Positions 1 through 7,263 are shown, counted from the stretch's first letter. The stretch is DNA of 64,000 nucleotides from an uncultured Clostridia bacterium (GCA_947591315.1 CANQDD010000005.1:48425-112424); one strand, 5' to 3'. Notes: a model not told the origin generated them from the sequence alone. Numbers and translations: made by a program.

Positions 1-576
1 CGGGAACAGCTTGTGATTTTCAAAATGCGGCCCGATTTTCTCTATTTCGAGACTGTCCGTATCGTCAATAAAAGTCACGGCATGAGGGTTGCCCATTGAC
101 ACGCCCGTCACCTTGTACGTCCTGCCGAGAACCTCAACGTCCTCGCTTATAAACCGCTCCTTGTCGGAGTCGATCGGTATGTTCTTCGGCACAAGCTCCG
201 GACTTCCCATGTTCACCGTCACACTCTCCACCCTGCCTTCTTTCACGTTCAGGTCGAGAATTTTTATTCCCGCGAGCGTTTCAAGCGTCACGCGCGTCTT
301 ATCGGTAAGTCCTCTGTCGTACACGTACTTACCGACGCAGCGTGTCGCGTTGCCGCACATTTCAGCCTGTGAGCCGTCGCTGTTGTACATGTCCATGCGG
401 AAATCCGCCTTGTCGGACGGGCAAATCAAAACAAGACCGTCAGAGCCTATTCCGAAATGGCGGTCGCTTACCTTTTTCGCGGTCGCGTTTATGTCCTCCA
501 CTTTTTCCTCAAAGCAGTTGACGTATATGTAGTCGTTGCCCGCGCCGTGCATTTTTGTGAATTTGAATTTATTCAT
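1..576 (-). CDS. dapF: diaminopimelate epimerase (3' end outside window)
   Basis: Interconverts LL- and meso-diaminopimelate in the lysine/peptidoglycan pathway, in the cytoplasm. The translated N-terminal 192 residues start MNKFKFTKMHGAGNDYIYV, which holds the family's MHGAGNDY signature. They continue through GIGSDGL and the first catalytic cysteine in MCGNATRC, and reach GNPHAV. The second catalytic Cys (GxGCxxR-type region) lies beyond the window's left edge, so the gene is incomplete here. The start is the ATG at 576, preceded by a GGGGTGTGG ribosome site. It lies 22 bp downstream of the ANTAR regulator and is probably the last of the visible glnA-ANTAR-dapF run. Identification is secure. 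Confidence 0.95.
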   Translation of the reverse strand, partial: MNKFKFTKMHGAGNDYIYVNCFEEKVEDINATAKKVSDRHFGIGSDGLVLICPSDKADFRMDMYNSDGSQAEMCGNATRCVGKYVYDRGLTDKTRVTLETLAGIKILDLNVKEGRVESVTVNMGSPELVPKNIPIDSDKERFISEDVEVLGRTYKVTGVSMGNPHAVTFIDDTDSLEIEKIGPHFENHKLFP

Positions 577-598
577 ATAACCACACCCCTGTGAATTT

Positions 599-1123
599 TT
601 ATATGCCTAATATCTGCCGCGCCGTATCTATAAATTTCGCGCCCGTGTCCATGCTTCGCTTTTGTATGAAGCGGTGAGCCGCTTCCTCCGTCATGGCGTG
701 GTTCTCCATAAGATACGCCTTCGCGTTGTCTATTATCTGCTTTTCCTCGTCGGTTCGCTGTCTGCGGTGCTTTGTCCGCTCTATCATTCCGACAAAGGTT
801 TCTATCGCGTTTAACAGTATCTGCCGGTTTATCGGCAGCGTCACAACAAATATATCCTGATTGTATATATCGGAGCTGTGCTCGGCTTTTACGATGCTTA
901 TAAGCTTGTGTCTGCCCTCTATATCCTCGTACACCTCGTCAGCCACGCCGTCGGGCAGCTTGTAACCCATAATTATAAGCGTTTCGTCCATGCCTGACAA
1001 TGTACGTATCAGCTCCGCTCTCGAACGGCACACGGCGCACACGTCGTAGCCGCTCGCGTCGAGCATTCTTCTTATTTTTTCCGCCGTTTCGACGCGCGAA
1101 AAGGCGAGCGCTATACGCCTCAC
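599..1123 (-). CDS. ANTAR-domain response regulator, likely transcription antiterminator
   Basis: 174-residue protein with a degenerate receiver-like N-terminal half (about residues 1-110) and a C-terminal ANTAR RNA-binding helical domain (about 115-174, with the EEKQIIDNAKAYLMENHAMT stretch typical of ANTAR helices). ANTAR proteins bind twin-hairpin leader RNAs and prevent transcription termination, usually in nitrogen metabolism. The receiver part lacks a clear phospho-acceptor pocket (the usual DxxLP site reads MGYKLPDG), so activation may not be by phosphorylation. It sits 32 bp downstream of glnA on the same strand, a known arrangement in Clostridia. The hairpin-plus-U-tract in the glnA leader (2503-2539) is its obvious candidate target (inference). 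Confidence 0.88.
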   Translation of the reverse strand: MRRIALAFSRVETAEKIRRMLDASGYDVCAVCRSRAELIRTLSGMDETLIIMGYKLPDGVADEVYEDIEGRHKLISIVKAEHSSDIYNQDIFVVTLPINRQILLNAIETFVGMIERTKHRRQRTDEEKQIIDNAKAYLMENHAMTEEAAHRFIQKRSMDTGAKFIDTARQILGI

Positions 1124-1155
1124 CGTATACCACCTCCATTACAATATTATTTTAA

Positions 1156-2472
1156 TCAATATTGTATGAGGTAATTTTCCACTTCCCAGCTGTTTATCGT
1201 GCGGCGGTACGCGTCATATTCCTTCGCCTTGGCGTTGAGGTAGCTCGTCACAAATCTAGCGCCCAGAAGCTCCGTTACGAACGCGGACTGCTTCGCTATT
1301 CTTATCGCTTCGTTAAGGCTTATCGGCAGCTTTCTTATACCGAGCGCCTCGCGCTCTCTGTCGGACAAAGTGTAAATATTCACGTCAATTCCCGACTGAA
1401 GCTTTTCACAGTTCTTTATGCCCTCTATTCCCGCCTTCAGGCACGCGGCAACCGCAAGGTACGGGTTTGCCGTGGAGTCGGGCGAGCGCAGTTCAACATA
1501 CGGCGCGCCGGTTTCCGCAGCTCTCGGTACGCGCACGAGCAGGCTTCTGTTGTTTTCCGACCACGAAATGTAGCACGGAGCCTGGAAGCCCGGTATAAAG
1601 CGCTTGTAAGAATTTACGGTCGGGTTTGTAAGGCACGCCATGTCGGGCGTGTATTTTAAAAGTCCGGCTATAAACTGCTTCGCCGTTTCGGAGAGCTTCT
1701 CGTTTTCGGCGAACACATTTTCCCCGTCCTTCATCAGTGCCATTTTTAGGTGCATGCCGCTGCCCGCCACACCCTCTATGGGCTTCGGCATAAACGTCGC
1801 GTGAAGTCCGTTGCGCTTTGCGATTGTCTTTACGACGGTGCGGAAGGTAACGAGACGGTCGGCTGTTACGAGCGCGTCGTCGTGACGGAACGCGATCTCG
1901 TGCTGTCCGGGCGCTTTCTCGTGGTGCGACGTTTCTATTTTGTAGCCCATTTCCTCAAGTGTAAGGCATATTTCGCGGCGGCAGTTCTCGCCGTTGTCAA
2001 GCGGCGCAAGGTCGAGGTAGCCGGCATTGTCGTGCGGTTCGAGCGTCGGCACGCCGCGCTCGTCGGTATTGAACAGGAAAAACTCGCACTCGGGCCCTAT
2101 TTCAAGCGTGTAACCCATGTCCGCGGCTTCCTTTATCACCTTTTGCAGAATGTATCGGGGATCGCTTTCAAGGCGTGTGCCGTCCGGCTTATACACATCG
2201 CATATAAAACGCGCAACCTTGCCCTGATGCGGTCTCCAAGGGAAAATCGCAAACGTGTCAAGGCACGGGCGCAGGTAAAGGTCGCTCTCCTCGACCGTTA
2301 CAAAGCCGTCGATAAGAGAGCCGTCAAACATGCAGCGTCCGTCGAGCGCGTCCTCCAGCGCGGACGTGGTAATAGCGAGATTGCGCATATTGCCGAGTAT
2401 GTCGGTAAACTGGAGACGGACAAAGCGCACGTCCTCTTCGTCTATTAATCTCAAAATATCCTGTTTGTCCAT
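1156..2472 (-). CDS. glnA: glutamine synthetase, type I
   Basis: ATP-dependent ligation of ammonium to glutamate, a cytoplasmic dodecamer. The 438-residue length fits the GSI-alpha class, without the adenylylation insert of GSI-beta. Visible signatures: FTDILGNMRN near the N-terminus, ECEFFLF (metal-binding Glu residues), APGQHEIAFRHDDAL (HEIAFR ATP/glutamate region), GSGMHLKMAL (active-site His), NPTVNSYKRFIPGFQAPCYI and NRSLLVRVPR (substrate Arg residues). It is transcribed from a consensus promoter at 2551-2579 through a 70-nt leader containing a terminator-like hairpin. The ANTAR gene follows 32 bp downstream, so expression is probably set by antitermination in response to nitrogen status. 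Confidence 0.97.
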   Translation of the reverse strand: MDKQDILRLIDEEDVRFVRLQFTDILGNMRNLAITTSALEDALDGRCMFDGSLIDGFVTVEESDLYLRPCLDTFAIFPWRPHQGKVARFICDVYKPDGTRLESDPRYILQKVIKEAADMGYTLEIGPECEFFLFNTDERGVPTLEPHDNAGYLDLAPLDNGENCRREICLTLEEMGYKIETSHHEKAPGQHEIAFRHDDALVTADRLVTFRTVVKTIAKRNGLHATFMPKPIEGVAGSGMHLKMALMKDGENVFAENEKLSETAKQFIAGLLKYTPDMACLTNPTVNSYKRFIPGFQAPCYISWSENNRSLLVRVPRAAETGAPYVELRSPDSTANPYLAVAACLKAGIEGIKNCEKLQSGIDVNIYTLSDREREALGIRKLPISLNEAIRIAKQSAFVTELLGARFVTSYLNAKAKEYDAYRRTINSWEVENYLIQY

Positions 2473-2502
2473 GACAGCACATTCCTTTCTTTCCCGTTCT
2501 TC

Positions 2503-2539
2503 AAAAAAAGCGCTTCTTCACCACCGAAGAAACACCTTT
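2503..2539 (-). promoter_or_regulatory. terminator-like hairpin in the glnA leader (candidate ANTAR target)
   Basis: On the minus strand the glnA leader holds a stem of about 13 bp (with three G-U pairs) between AAAGGTGTTTCTTC (2539-2526) and GAAGAAGCGCTTT (2519-2507). A seven-T run (2509-2503) follows, about 30 nt before the glnA start. That is an intrinsic terminator upstream of the coding region, the structure expected for ANTAR-dependent antitermination. The upstream antiterminator hairpin pair is not obvious by eye, so the mechanism is inferred. Confidence 0.65.
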
Positions 2540-2550
2540 GCTTCGCATTT

Positions 2551-2579
2551 ATTTTAGCATAGGGGACTTTATTTGTCAA
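2551..2579 (-). promoter_or_regulatory. glnA promoter
   Basis: Minus strand TTGACA (2579-2574), 17-bp spacer, TAAAAT (2556-2551). The predicted start is about 2544, giving a 5' leader of about 70 nt before glnA. Confidence 0.8.
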
Positions 2580-2627
2580 GGCTTTTTTGTGCGGAGGATG
2601 TGTGTCCGATATGTAAAAGTATTTTTG

Positions 2628-2656
2628 TTGAATTGTAAAATATTGTATGATATATT
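2628..2656 (+). promoter_or_regulatory. promoter of the small hydrophobic ORF
   Basis: TTGAAT (2628-2633), 17-bp spacer, TATATT (2651-2656). The predicted transcript starts near 2663, at the beginning of a perfect palindrome, and runs into the 22-codon ORF at 2737. Confidence 0.6.
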
Positions 2657-2662
2657 ATTGTT

Positions 2663-2680
2663 GCCGTAAAATTTTACGGC
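2663..2680. repeat. 18-bp perfect palindrome at the predicted toxin mRNA 5' end
   Basis: GCCGTAAAATTTTACGGC is perfectly self-complementary. It begins where the transcript from 2628-2656 should start. It could be a stabilising 5' stem of the mRNA, as in many type I toxin messages, or an operator for a dimeric repressor. Confidence 0.7.
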
Positions 2681-2736
2681 GGATAACATAGGAGCGGCGG
2701 CGGCTGTTTCGACACTCTCGTAAAGGGGGTGTTATG

Positions 2737-2805
2737 ATGGACATAGTATTTCAGCTGATAATTTTAATTGTCATCTTGGAAATCATCAGGAACATAAAGA
2801 AATAA
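2737..2805 (+). CDS. 22-aa hydrophobic peptide, candidate type I toxin
   Basis: A tiny ORF starting MDIVFQLIILIV and ending RNIKK: one uninterrupted hydrophobic segment of about 15 residues with a basic C-terminus, the layout of small membrane-damaging toxins of type I toxin-antitoxin systems. A strong ribosome site (AAAGGGGG, 2722-2729) lies 7 nt before the ATG at 2737. An in-frame ATG at 2734 is closer to the site and less likely. It has its own promoter (2628-2656) and a 3' hairpin terminator. A facing antisense promoter (2900-2928) drives RNA across its 3' end. No homologue is claimed; function is inferred from architecture. Transcription is opposite to both flanking genes. Confidence 0.65.
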   Translation: MDIVFQLIILIVILEIIRNIKK

Positions 2806-2893
2806 GCCGCCCCATTCGCTACAATGAGGCGGCAGTTAGGTTAATGACCTAACTAACACCAATTTGCGGAACGGTCAAAACCGCTCCTTTGTT
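2795..2893 (-). ncRNA. predicted antisense RNA antitoxin
   Basis: From the minus-strand promoter at 2900-2928, a transcript starting near 2893 would read leftward through three stem-loops (2868-2887, 2834-2854, 2806-2833). It would probably stop after the last one, where the stem GCCGCCTCATT/AATGGGGCGGC is followed by a T-rich stretch (CTTATTTCTTTA). The roughly 95-nt RNA would be fully complementary to the 3' UTR and last codons of the toxin mRNA. This converging 3' overlap is how txpA/RatA-type systems are built. Boundaries are estimates. Confidence 0.55.
2868..2890 (+). terminator. terminator of the small toxin-like mRNA
   Basis: Stem GGA-A-CGGT / ACCG-C-TCC with a CAAA loop (2868-2887) followed by TTTGTTATCTTT. 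Weak-to-moderate intrinsic terminator for rightward transcription. Confidence 0.5.
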
Positions 2894-2899
2894 ATCTTT

Positions 2900-2928
2900 A
2901 CTATATCATACGATTTTAATTTTGTCAA
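2900..2928 (-). promoter_or_regulatory. antisense promoter facing the small ORF
   Basis: Minus strand TTGACA (2928-2923), 17-bp spacer, TATAGT (2905-2900). The -35 box overlaps the stop codon of the GH36 gene. The predicted start is near 2893, reading toward the toxin-like ORF. Confidence 0.65.
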
Positions 2929-4994
2929 TATTTCTTTTTGAGAAGCACACCCGCGCCGCAGAAATCGCCGTTCGGGTAAACGGTTAAAACGCCGTTGTTT
3001 ACTTCAGCTTTAATGTCCGTATCGGAGTACACGTCCGTAATATTGCACTCCCCCACCGGCACGGATATTGTGTTCGGCGCGTTTTTAAAGGTGTGTATTA
3101 CGCAGAGCGAGGCGCTGTCGTTTGTGCGAACGACCGCCTGATACCCTTCGGGGTGGCGGTACGATGTCACGTTTTCACGGTAAATGCGCGTAAAGCCGTT
3201 TTTAATCACCGGCGCGGCTTTTTTGTAAAATGCTGTGCCGCGGTCTATCGCGTCCCACTGCGCGTCCGACAAATCGGTCACGTCGCCCGACAGACACAAT
3301 CTGCCCAAAAACGCCGCCGACACGCTGTAGGCAATTCTTTTCACCGTGTCGCTCTTTCTTATAACGCACCATATCTGGCTTTGGCGCGGCAGTATCGCGC
3401 GGTGCAGATTGGCGGCGATTATCGGTATTTCAACGCACTCGTGCGCGTCCGAAAACGACGCCATCGACGAGAGCGCCATAAACGACGGTTCGAGCCTTCC
3501 GCCGCCCGACGCGCAGTTTTCAATCACAAGTCCGTCGATTTCACGCTTCATTTTTTTGAAAAAATCCTGTCCCGCGAGCTGGTTAAGGCGCAGTCCCTCG
3601 CCGAGACTGTCACTGTTATCCACGCCTATGCCTATCGTTTCGTTGTGGTCGACCTTTATGTACTCAAACCCGTTTTCCTTCATGAAATCTATGACGCGCT
3701 CGGTAAGATACGCCTTCACCCACTCGTCACTCATATCCCAAAAACGTCGGTTCACGGTCGTGAGTGTCACGCCGTCGCGCTTTAAGAGATGCTCCTCATT
3801 ATAATAAGCGCCCGACCTCTCGCCCACGTTTTCAATCTCAAACCATATACCTGCCTTCATGCCGCGCGATTTTATAAGGTCGACGGTCGCTTTTATTCCG
3901 TCGGGGAAAAGCGTCTCGGACGGAACGTAGTCGCCCATGCTTATGTCCCACCTGACGCCGTCCTCCTTGAACCAACCGCAGTCAATCACAAAATAATCTA
4001 TTCCCTTCCCGTCTATCGCGTCGAGTATGGCGGCGATATTTTCGTGTGACGGATTGCCCCATGTGGTGCAATACTCATTGAATATCACGGGCAGACCTTC
4101 CTCGCTTTCGGAAACGTCGAGCGCGTCCTCCTGCGCCTCGTTAAGGCAAGCGGCTATATCGTCAATATCTCCCCTGCAAACGCTTATAACCGCGTCGGGA
4201 GCGGTAAACGTCCCGCCCGCTTTTACGGTTTTTATCCAGTGTCCGAACTCACGGTCGGCAAGTCCGCCGGATATTCCCACGCCGTCATCGGCGCGTGTGA
4301 TTTCCATCTGCCACGACGACGGGCAGCCAATTCTCGCGCCCCAAATCAAGCCGTTTACCGTGTCCTCGACGGCTATGAACGGTATGTAATTTTTCGCGGG
4401 CATCGAGCCTGCCTGTCCGAAACGCACACTTTTGTAATGCCCCATTGTCCAGCTATCCTCGAGAAGCAAGTCCTCAAGCGATTCGGTCACAAGCCGCGCC
4501 TCCATGCTCCATTTTGAGCGCAGGCGGTGGAGTTTCAGCGTATTTTCGCCCGCGCCCTCGATATACGGCGATATGCCGCACAGCGCGAACGACGACAGCA
4601 TTTCGAGCTTTATATCGTTTCCCGAATTGTTCGTAAGCTCGGTGCACACAGTGAGGTAACATCTGCCCTCTTTATGCGCGAGCGTGTGTTTGATTTCTAT
4701 ACCGCTCTCCGATTTCAGATATGTCACAACCGTGCTGTCCGAAACCTCGCGGCGGTCGAGCTTCATGGCGTACGAGTCGGGACTTAATTTCATACTTTCG
4801 CCGCCGAGGTAGCTTCCGCCGTACACGCTCCCCGCTATTTTTACCTCCGCGAGCGGCATTACCCGTGCGCGGCGGTTTTTGAGCGGCATATCGGTGTCGG
4901 GCAGTATGCAAAGTCCGACCGTGCCGCTTTCCTCGTCCGTTATGTAACGCGCCGTTAACGCGCCGAATTTCTTTTCAAAAATATTTTCTTTCAT
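2925..4994 (-). CDS. glycoside hydrolase family 36, alpha-galactosidase-like
   Basis: 689 residues, no signal peptide, so probably an intracellular exo-enzyme releasing alpha-galactosyl residues from oligosaccharides such as raffinose-type sugars. The N-terminal beta-sandwich (about 1-270) is followed by the TIM barrel with YFVIDCGWF, the predicted nucleophile Asp449 in YIKVDHNETIG, IENCASGGGR, and a likely acid/base Asp516 in SFSDAHE. A C-terminal all-beta domain closes the protein. The nucleophile context (KVDHN rather than KWDMNR) places it away from the classical RafA type, so the exact substrate is uncertain. Its ATG lies 4 nt after the stop of the upstream membrane-protein gene, so the two are probably translationally coupled. 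Confidence 0.88.
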   Translation of the reverse strand: MKENIFEKKFGALTARYITDEESGTVGLCILPDTDMPLKNRRARVMPLAEVKIAGSVYGGSYLGGESMKLSPDSYAMKLDRREVSDSTVVTYLKSESGIEIKHTLAHKEGRCYLTVCTELTNNSGNDIKLEMLSSFALCGISPYIEGAGENTLKLHRLRSKWSMEARLVTESLEDLLLEDSWTMGHYKSVRFGQAGSMPAKNYIPFIAVEDTVNGLIWGARIGCPSSWQMEITRADDGVGISGGLADREFGHWIKTVKAGGTFTAPDAVISVCRGDIDDIAACLNEAQEDALDVSESEEGLPVIFNEYCTTWGNPSHENIAAILDAIDGKGIDYFVIDCGWFKEDGVRWDISMGDYVPSETLFPDGIKATVDLIKSRGMKAGIWFEIENVGERSGAYYNEEHLLKRDGVTLTTVNRRFWDMSDEWVKAYLTERVIDFMKENGFEYIKVDHNETIGIGVDNSDSLGEGLRLNQLAGQDFFKKMKREIDGLVIENCASGGGRLEPSFMALSSMASFSDAHECVEIPIIAANLHRAILPRQSQIWCVIRKSDTVKRIAYSVSAAFLGRLCLSGDVTDLSDAQWDAIDRGTAFYKKAAPVIKNGFTRIYRENVTSYRHPEGYQAVVRTNDSASLCVIHTFKNAPNTISVPVGECNITDVYSDTDIKAEVNNGVLTVYPNGDFCGAGVLLKKKY

Positions 4995-4998
4995 AATT

Positions 4999-5511
4999 TT
5001 ACCTGAACATGTTTACTATATTGTTTAACGCGCCGAATGAAATAAGCGACATGATAAGTCCGGCTGTCATTACGCCGAGCGCGATAAACAGGAATGATTT
5101 TTTCGGTTTAAGTCCGAACATCACGGCGAGCAGGCTGCCCGTCCACGCGCCCGTTCCGGGCAGCGGTATCGCGACGAACAGGAACAGTCCGAGGTAGCCG
5201 TATTTTTCTATCTGCTCCGAGTGCTTCATCGCCTTGTTTTTCATCCATTCGGGGAATTTTTTAAGGTGTTTCTTCTTGCCCATCCACTCAAATATCCGCT
5301 CTATAAACAGCAGTATGAACGGTATCGGCAGAAGGTTTCCGAGCACCGCCGCGATATACGTCGGCACAAGGCTCGTGTGCAGCAAAAGCGGCGCTATAAG
5401 TATACTGCCCCTAAGCTCCAGGATAGGTATCATCGAAATTATAAATATTATAAGCTCGCCCGACAGCGAATTTTTAAGTCCGTCAACTATTACATTTACC
5501 AAGCCGTCCAT
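4999..5511 (-). CDS. small multidrug-export-like membrane protein (COG2426 / Sm_multidrug_ex family)
   Basis: 170-residue integral membrane protein with four to five hydrophobic segments. It has the family hallmarks ELRGSILIAPLLLHTSLVP, AAVLGNLLPIPFILLF and PLPGTGAWTGSLLAV. The family has been linked to export of small molecules, but the substrate is not established. AGGAGG lies upstream of the ATG at 5511 with normal spacing. It is expressed from the promoter at 5549-5577 and is the first gene of a pair with the GH36 enzyme. Confidence 0.82.
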   Translation of the reverse strand: MDGLVNVIVDGLKNSLSGELIIFIISMIPILELRGSILIAPLLLHTSLVPTYIAAVLGNLLPIPFILLFIERIFEWMGKKKHLKKFPEWMKNKAMKHSEQIEKYGYLGLFLFVAIPLPGTGAWTGSLLAVMFGLKPKKSFLFIALGVMTAGLIMSLISFGALNNIVNMFR

Positions 5512-5548
5512 TGTTTGTCCTCCTTATGTAATTAACATATCATATTGC

Positions 5549-5577
5549 ATTATACAATTTTACAGTCCGTTCGTCAA
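5549..5577 (-). promoter_or_regulatory. promoter of the membrane protein - GH36 pair
   Basis: Minus strand TTGACG (5577-5572), 17-bp spacer, TATAAT (5554-5549). The predicted start is about 5542, about 30 nt before the first gene. Confidence 0.75.
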
Positions 5578-5673
5578 GTAAAAGATTGCCGTAAAATCAC
5601 TTCCTTTCTACGCTGCGCAAAACTACGTTTTGCTATGCTCCAACTTTCAAACAAGTTGTTCATTTTCAGACGC

Positions 5674-5708
5674 AAAAAGAGCAGGTAATCTTTTCAGACT
5701 ATCTGCTC
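5674..5708 (-). terminator. terminator behind the MFS gene
   Basis: Minus strand stem GAGCAGATAGTCT / AGATTACCTGCTC (one mismatch, GAAA loop, 5708-5679) followed by TTTTT (5678-5674), 45 bp after the MFS stop codon. Confidence 0.75.
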
Positions 5709-5752
5709 GGTGATGCCGCCGATGGGCGGTGGGTATTAAGTTGTAGCTTACA

Positions 5753-7057
5753 TCATCTTTTCACAGTCGATTCCGTAAATTCATATTTCCTGAGAATCTT
5801 TCTGAATATAAGGCATATAGTGATGCCCGCAATACCCAAAATAAACATAACAAGAGCGGCACCGGAGCCTTTTCCCACTCCAAATATCCTTGCCAACAAT
5901 CCGGCCGAATTTGTTTGTGCCATCAACGGCTCACAAACTTTGTCCACCATGAATCCGCCAACAACGGTGCCTATAGGAATGGTAAAAAACTGCATTGTGT
6001 TCCGACAGGAATAAACTCGCCCCTGCATTTCCGCCGGAATGGTATTGCGCAGGATTACATCGAGATTGGCACTCATTATGGGAACAACCGACCACCCAAT
6101 GATTTGAGCAATACACCACCATATTGGCGTCCGTGTAAATGCAAGAATGAAATTTTCTGTACCCAGAGAAAACAACATTGTCAGAAAAATAACCCGAATA
6201 CGATTTTTAGGCGCAGGAAGTATGGTTGCCGCTAAACTTCCAATTAGTGTTGCAATCCCGGCGCACGACGTGACGATACCTAACACTGCTTTTCCGCCAT
6301 TTTCATGAGAAAGCACATAAGGAGGAAGCACTGCGTCAAACGCAGAAGCTACAAAGTTTACTCCTGCAAGAAACAGTATCAGCCAAAGGATTAAACCATT
6401 TTGACGCAAATAAGATAGACCGGCTTTTGCGCTCGATAAAACTGTCTCCCTTGAAACGTCTAAGCGTTGCGTTTCCAATGATGGAATATGCACACAGACC
6501 GCCAATGCCACAAAAGCTACAATAAAGGTCGCAAGATCCACGCCGATTACGCCGTCCATTCCTACAACCGCATAAAGTGATGTCGCAATTACAGGATGTA
6601 AAATTGTGACAAGTGAGTTTGAAAACGAGCGCAGACCACTTGTCCTTTGATATTGCTCTTTAGGTGTGATTAGTGTCATTGTTACTTCGCCGGCGGGTTG
6701 CTGTACCGTATTCATCAGACCACTCACCACATTCAGCACATACATATGAATGGGTAACAACGAATTCGTTTTTAATAAAACAAGAACCAGAACGGAACAA
6801 CCGGCAGCGAATGTATCGCAGACAAGCATTATTCGTTTTTTATCCCATCGATCAGAAAGAGCTCCGGCAAAAATGCTCATCAATACATATGGTGTATAGG
6901 AACATATGGACAGAAGCGCTGTTTGCAAAGCCGAGCCGGTTTTTTCGTATAACCATAATGTCAGTGCGAAACCTGTCATGGCACTGCCAAGCTGGGAAAG
7001 AGACTGCGTTGACCACAGGATTAAAAATGTTTTCAATTGTTTATAGTTATTCTTCAT
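5753..7057 (-). CDS. MFS transporter of the drug-efflux (EntS/Mef-like) type
   Basis: 434-residue, 12-TM major facilitator protein. The N-terminal half has FLILWSTQSLSQLGSAMTGF and the intracellular loop motif GALSDRWDKKRIML (motif A). FIVAFVALAVCVHIPSLE resembles macrolide-efflux type carriers, but the substrate cannot be read from the sequence. Base composition and codon use are visibly more AT-rich and less GCG/CGC-biased than the neighbours, suggesting acquisition by transfer. AAAGGAG sits upstream of the ATG at 7057 but is partly sequestered by a hairpin. A 12-codon leader ORF and competing stems lie in the 180-nt 5' region. Together these suggest an antibiotic-inducible efflux gene (inference). 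Confidence 0.85.
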   Translation of the reverse strand: MKNNYKQLKTFLILWSTQSLSQLGSAMTGFALTLWLYEKTGSALQTALLSICSYTPYVLMSIFAGALSDRWDKKRIMLVCDTFAAGCSVLVLVLLKTNSLLPIHMYVLNVVSGLMNTVQQPAGEVTMTLITPKEQYQRTSGLRSFSNSLVTILHPVIATSLYAVVGMDGVIGVDLATFIVAFVALAVCVHIPSLETQRLDVSRETVLSSAKAGLSYLRQNGLILWLILFLAGVNFVASAFDAVLPPYVLSHENGGKAVLGIVTSCAGIATLIGSLAATILPAPKNRIRVIFLTMLFSLGTENFILAFTRTPIWWCIAQIIGWSVVPIMSANLDVILRNTIPAEMQGRVYSCRNTMQFFTIPIGTVVGGFMVDKVCEPLMAQTNSAGLLARIFGVGKGSGAALVMFILGIAGITICLIFRKILRKYEFTESTVKR

Positions 7058-7060
7058 TTT

Positions 7061-7200
7061 GACTTTGCTCCTTTGATTTATTGTCGTTTATCAAAATTGC
7101 AAAGTCTGAGGATGCGGGATTAAATCCCATTTCGCTCCATACAGTATCCTCAAACCTTGCATGGAGCAAAAGCAATCGCTAAAAACATAGTTACCTCCCT
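7061..7200 (-). promoter_or_regulatory. leader-peptide attenuator upstream of the MFS gene
   Basis: Minus-strand leader with competing stems. S1 pairs 7167-7158 with 7143-7134 (10 bp, inside and just after the leader ORF). S2 pairs TGAGGAT (7152-7146, RNA ATCCTCA complement) with 7113-7107; its first arm lies in the S1 loop, so S1 and S2 exclude each other. A small GGGATTTAATCCC hairpin lies at 7129-7117. S3 pairs GACTTTGC (7106-7099) with GCAAAGTC (7068-7061), which lies between the ribosome site and the start codon. The design resembles translational attenuation of ribosome-targeting-antibiotic resistance genes. Confidence 0.6.
7150..7188 (-). CDS. 12-aa leader peptide
   Basis: ORF MFLAIAFAPCKV followed by TGA, with a strong GGGAGG site 6 nt before its ATG. 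Its last codons (Ala-Pro-Cys) form one arm of stem S1, so a ribosome stalled late in the ORF would open S1 and allow S2. No known leader is recognised; its role is inferred from position and structure. Confidence 0.6.
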   Translation of the reverse strand: MFLAIAFAPCKV

Positions 7201-7234
7201 AATCTAATTTATCGTTCTGTCTGCTTATGGAATG

Positions 7235-7263
7235 ATTATACCATACTTGCTGCAAAAAATCAA
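7235..7263 (-). promoter_or_regulatory. promoter of the leader peptide - MFS unit
   Basis: Minus strand TTGATT (7263-7258), 17-bp spacer, TATAAT (7240-7235). The predicted start is about 7228, 40 nt before the leader-peptide ATG. Confidence 0.75.
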
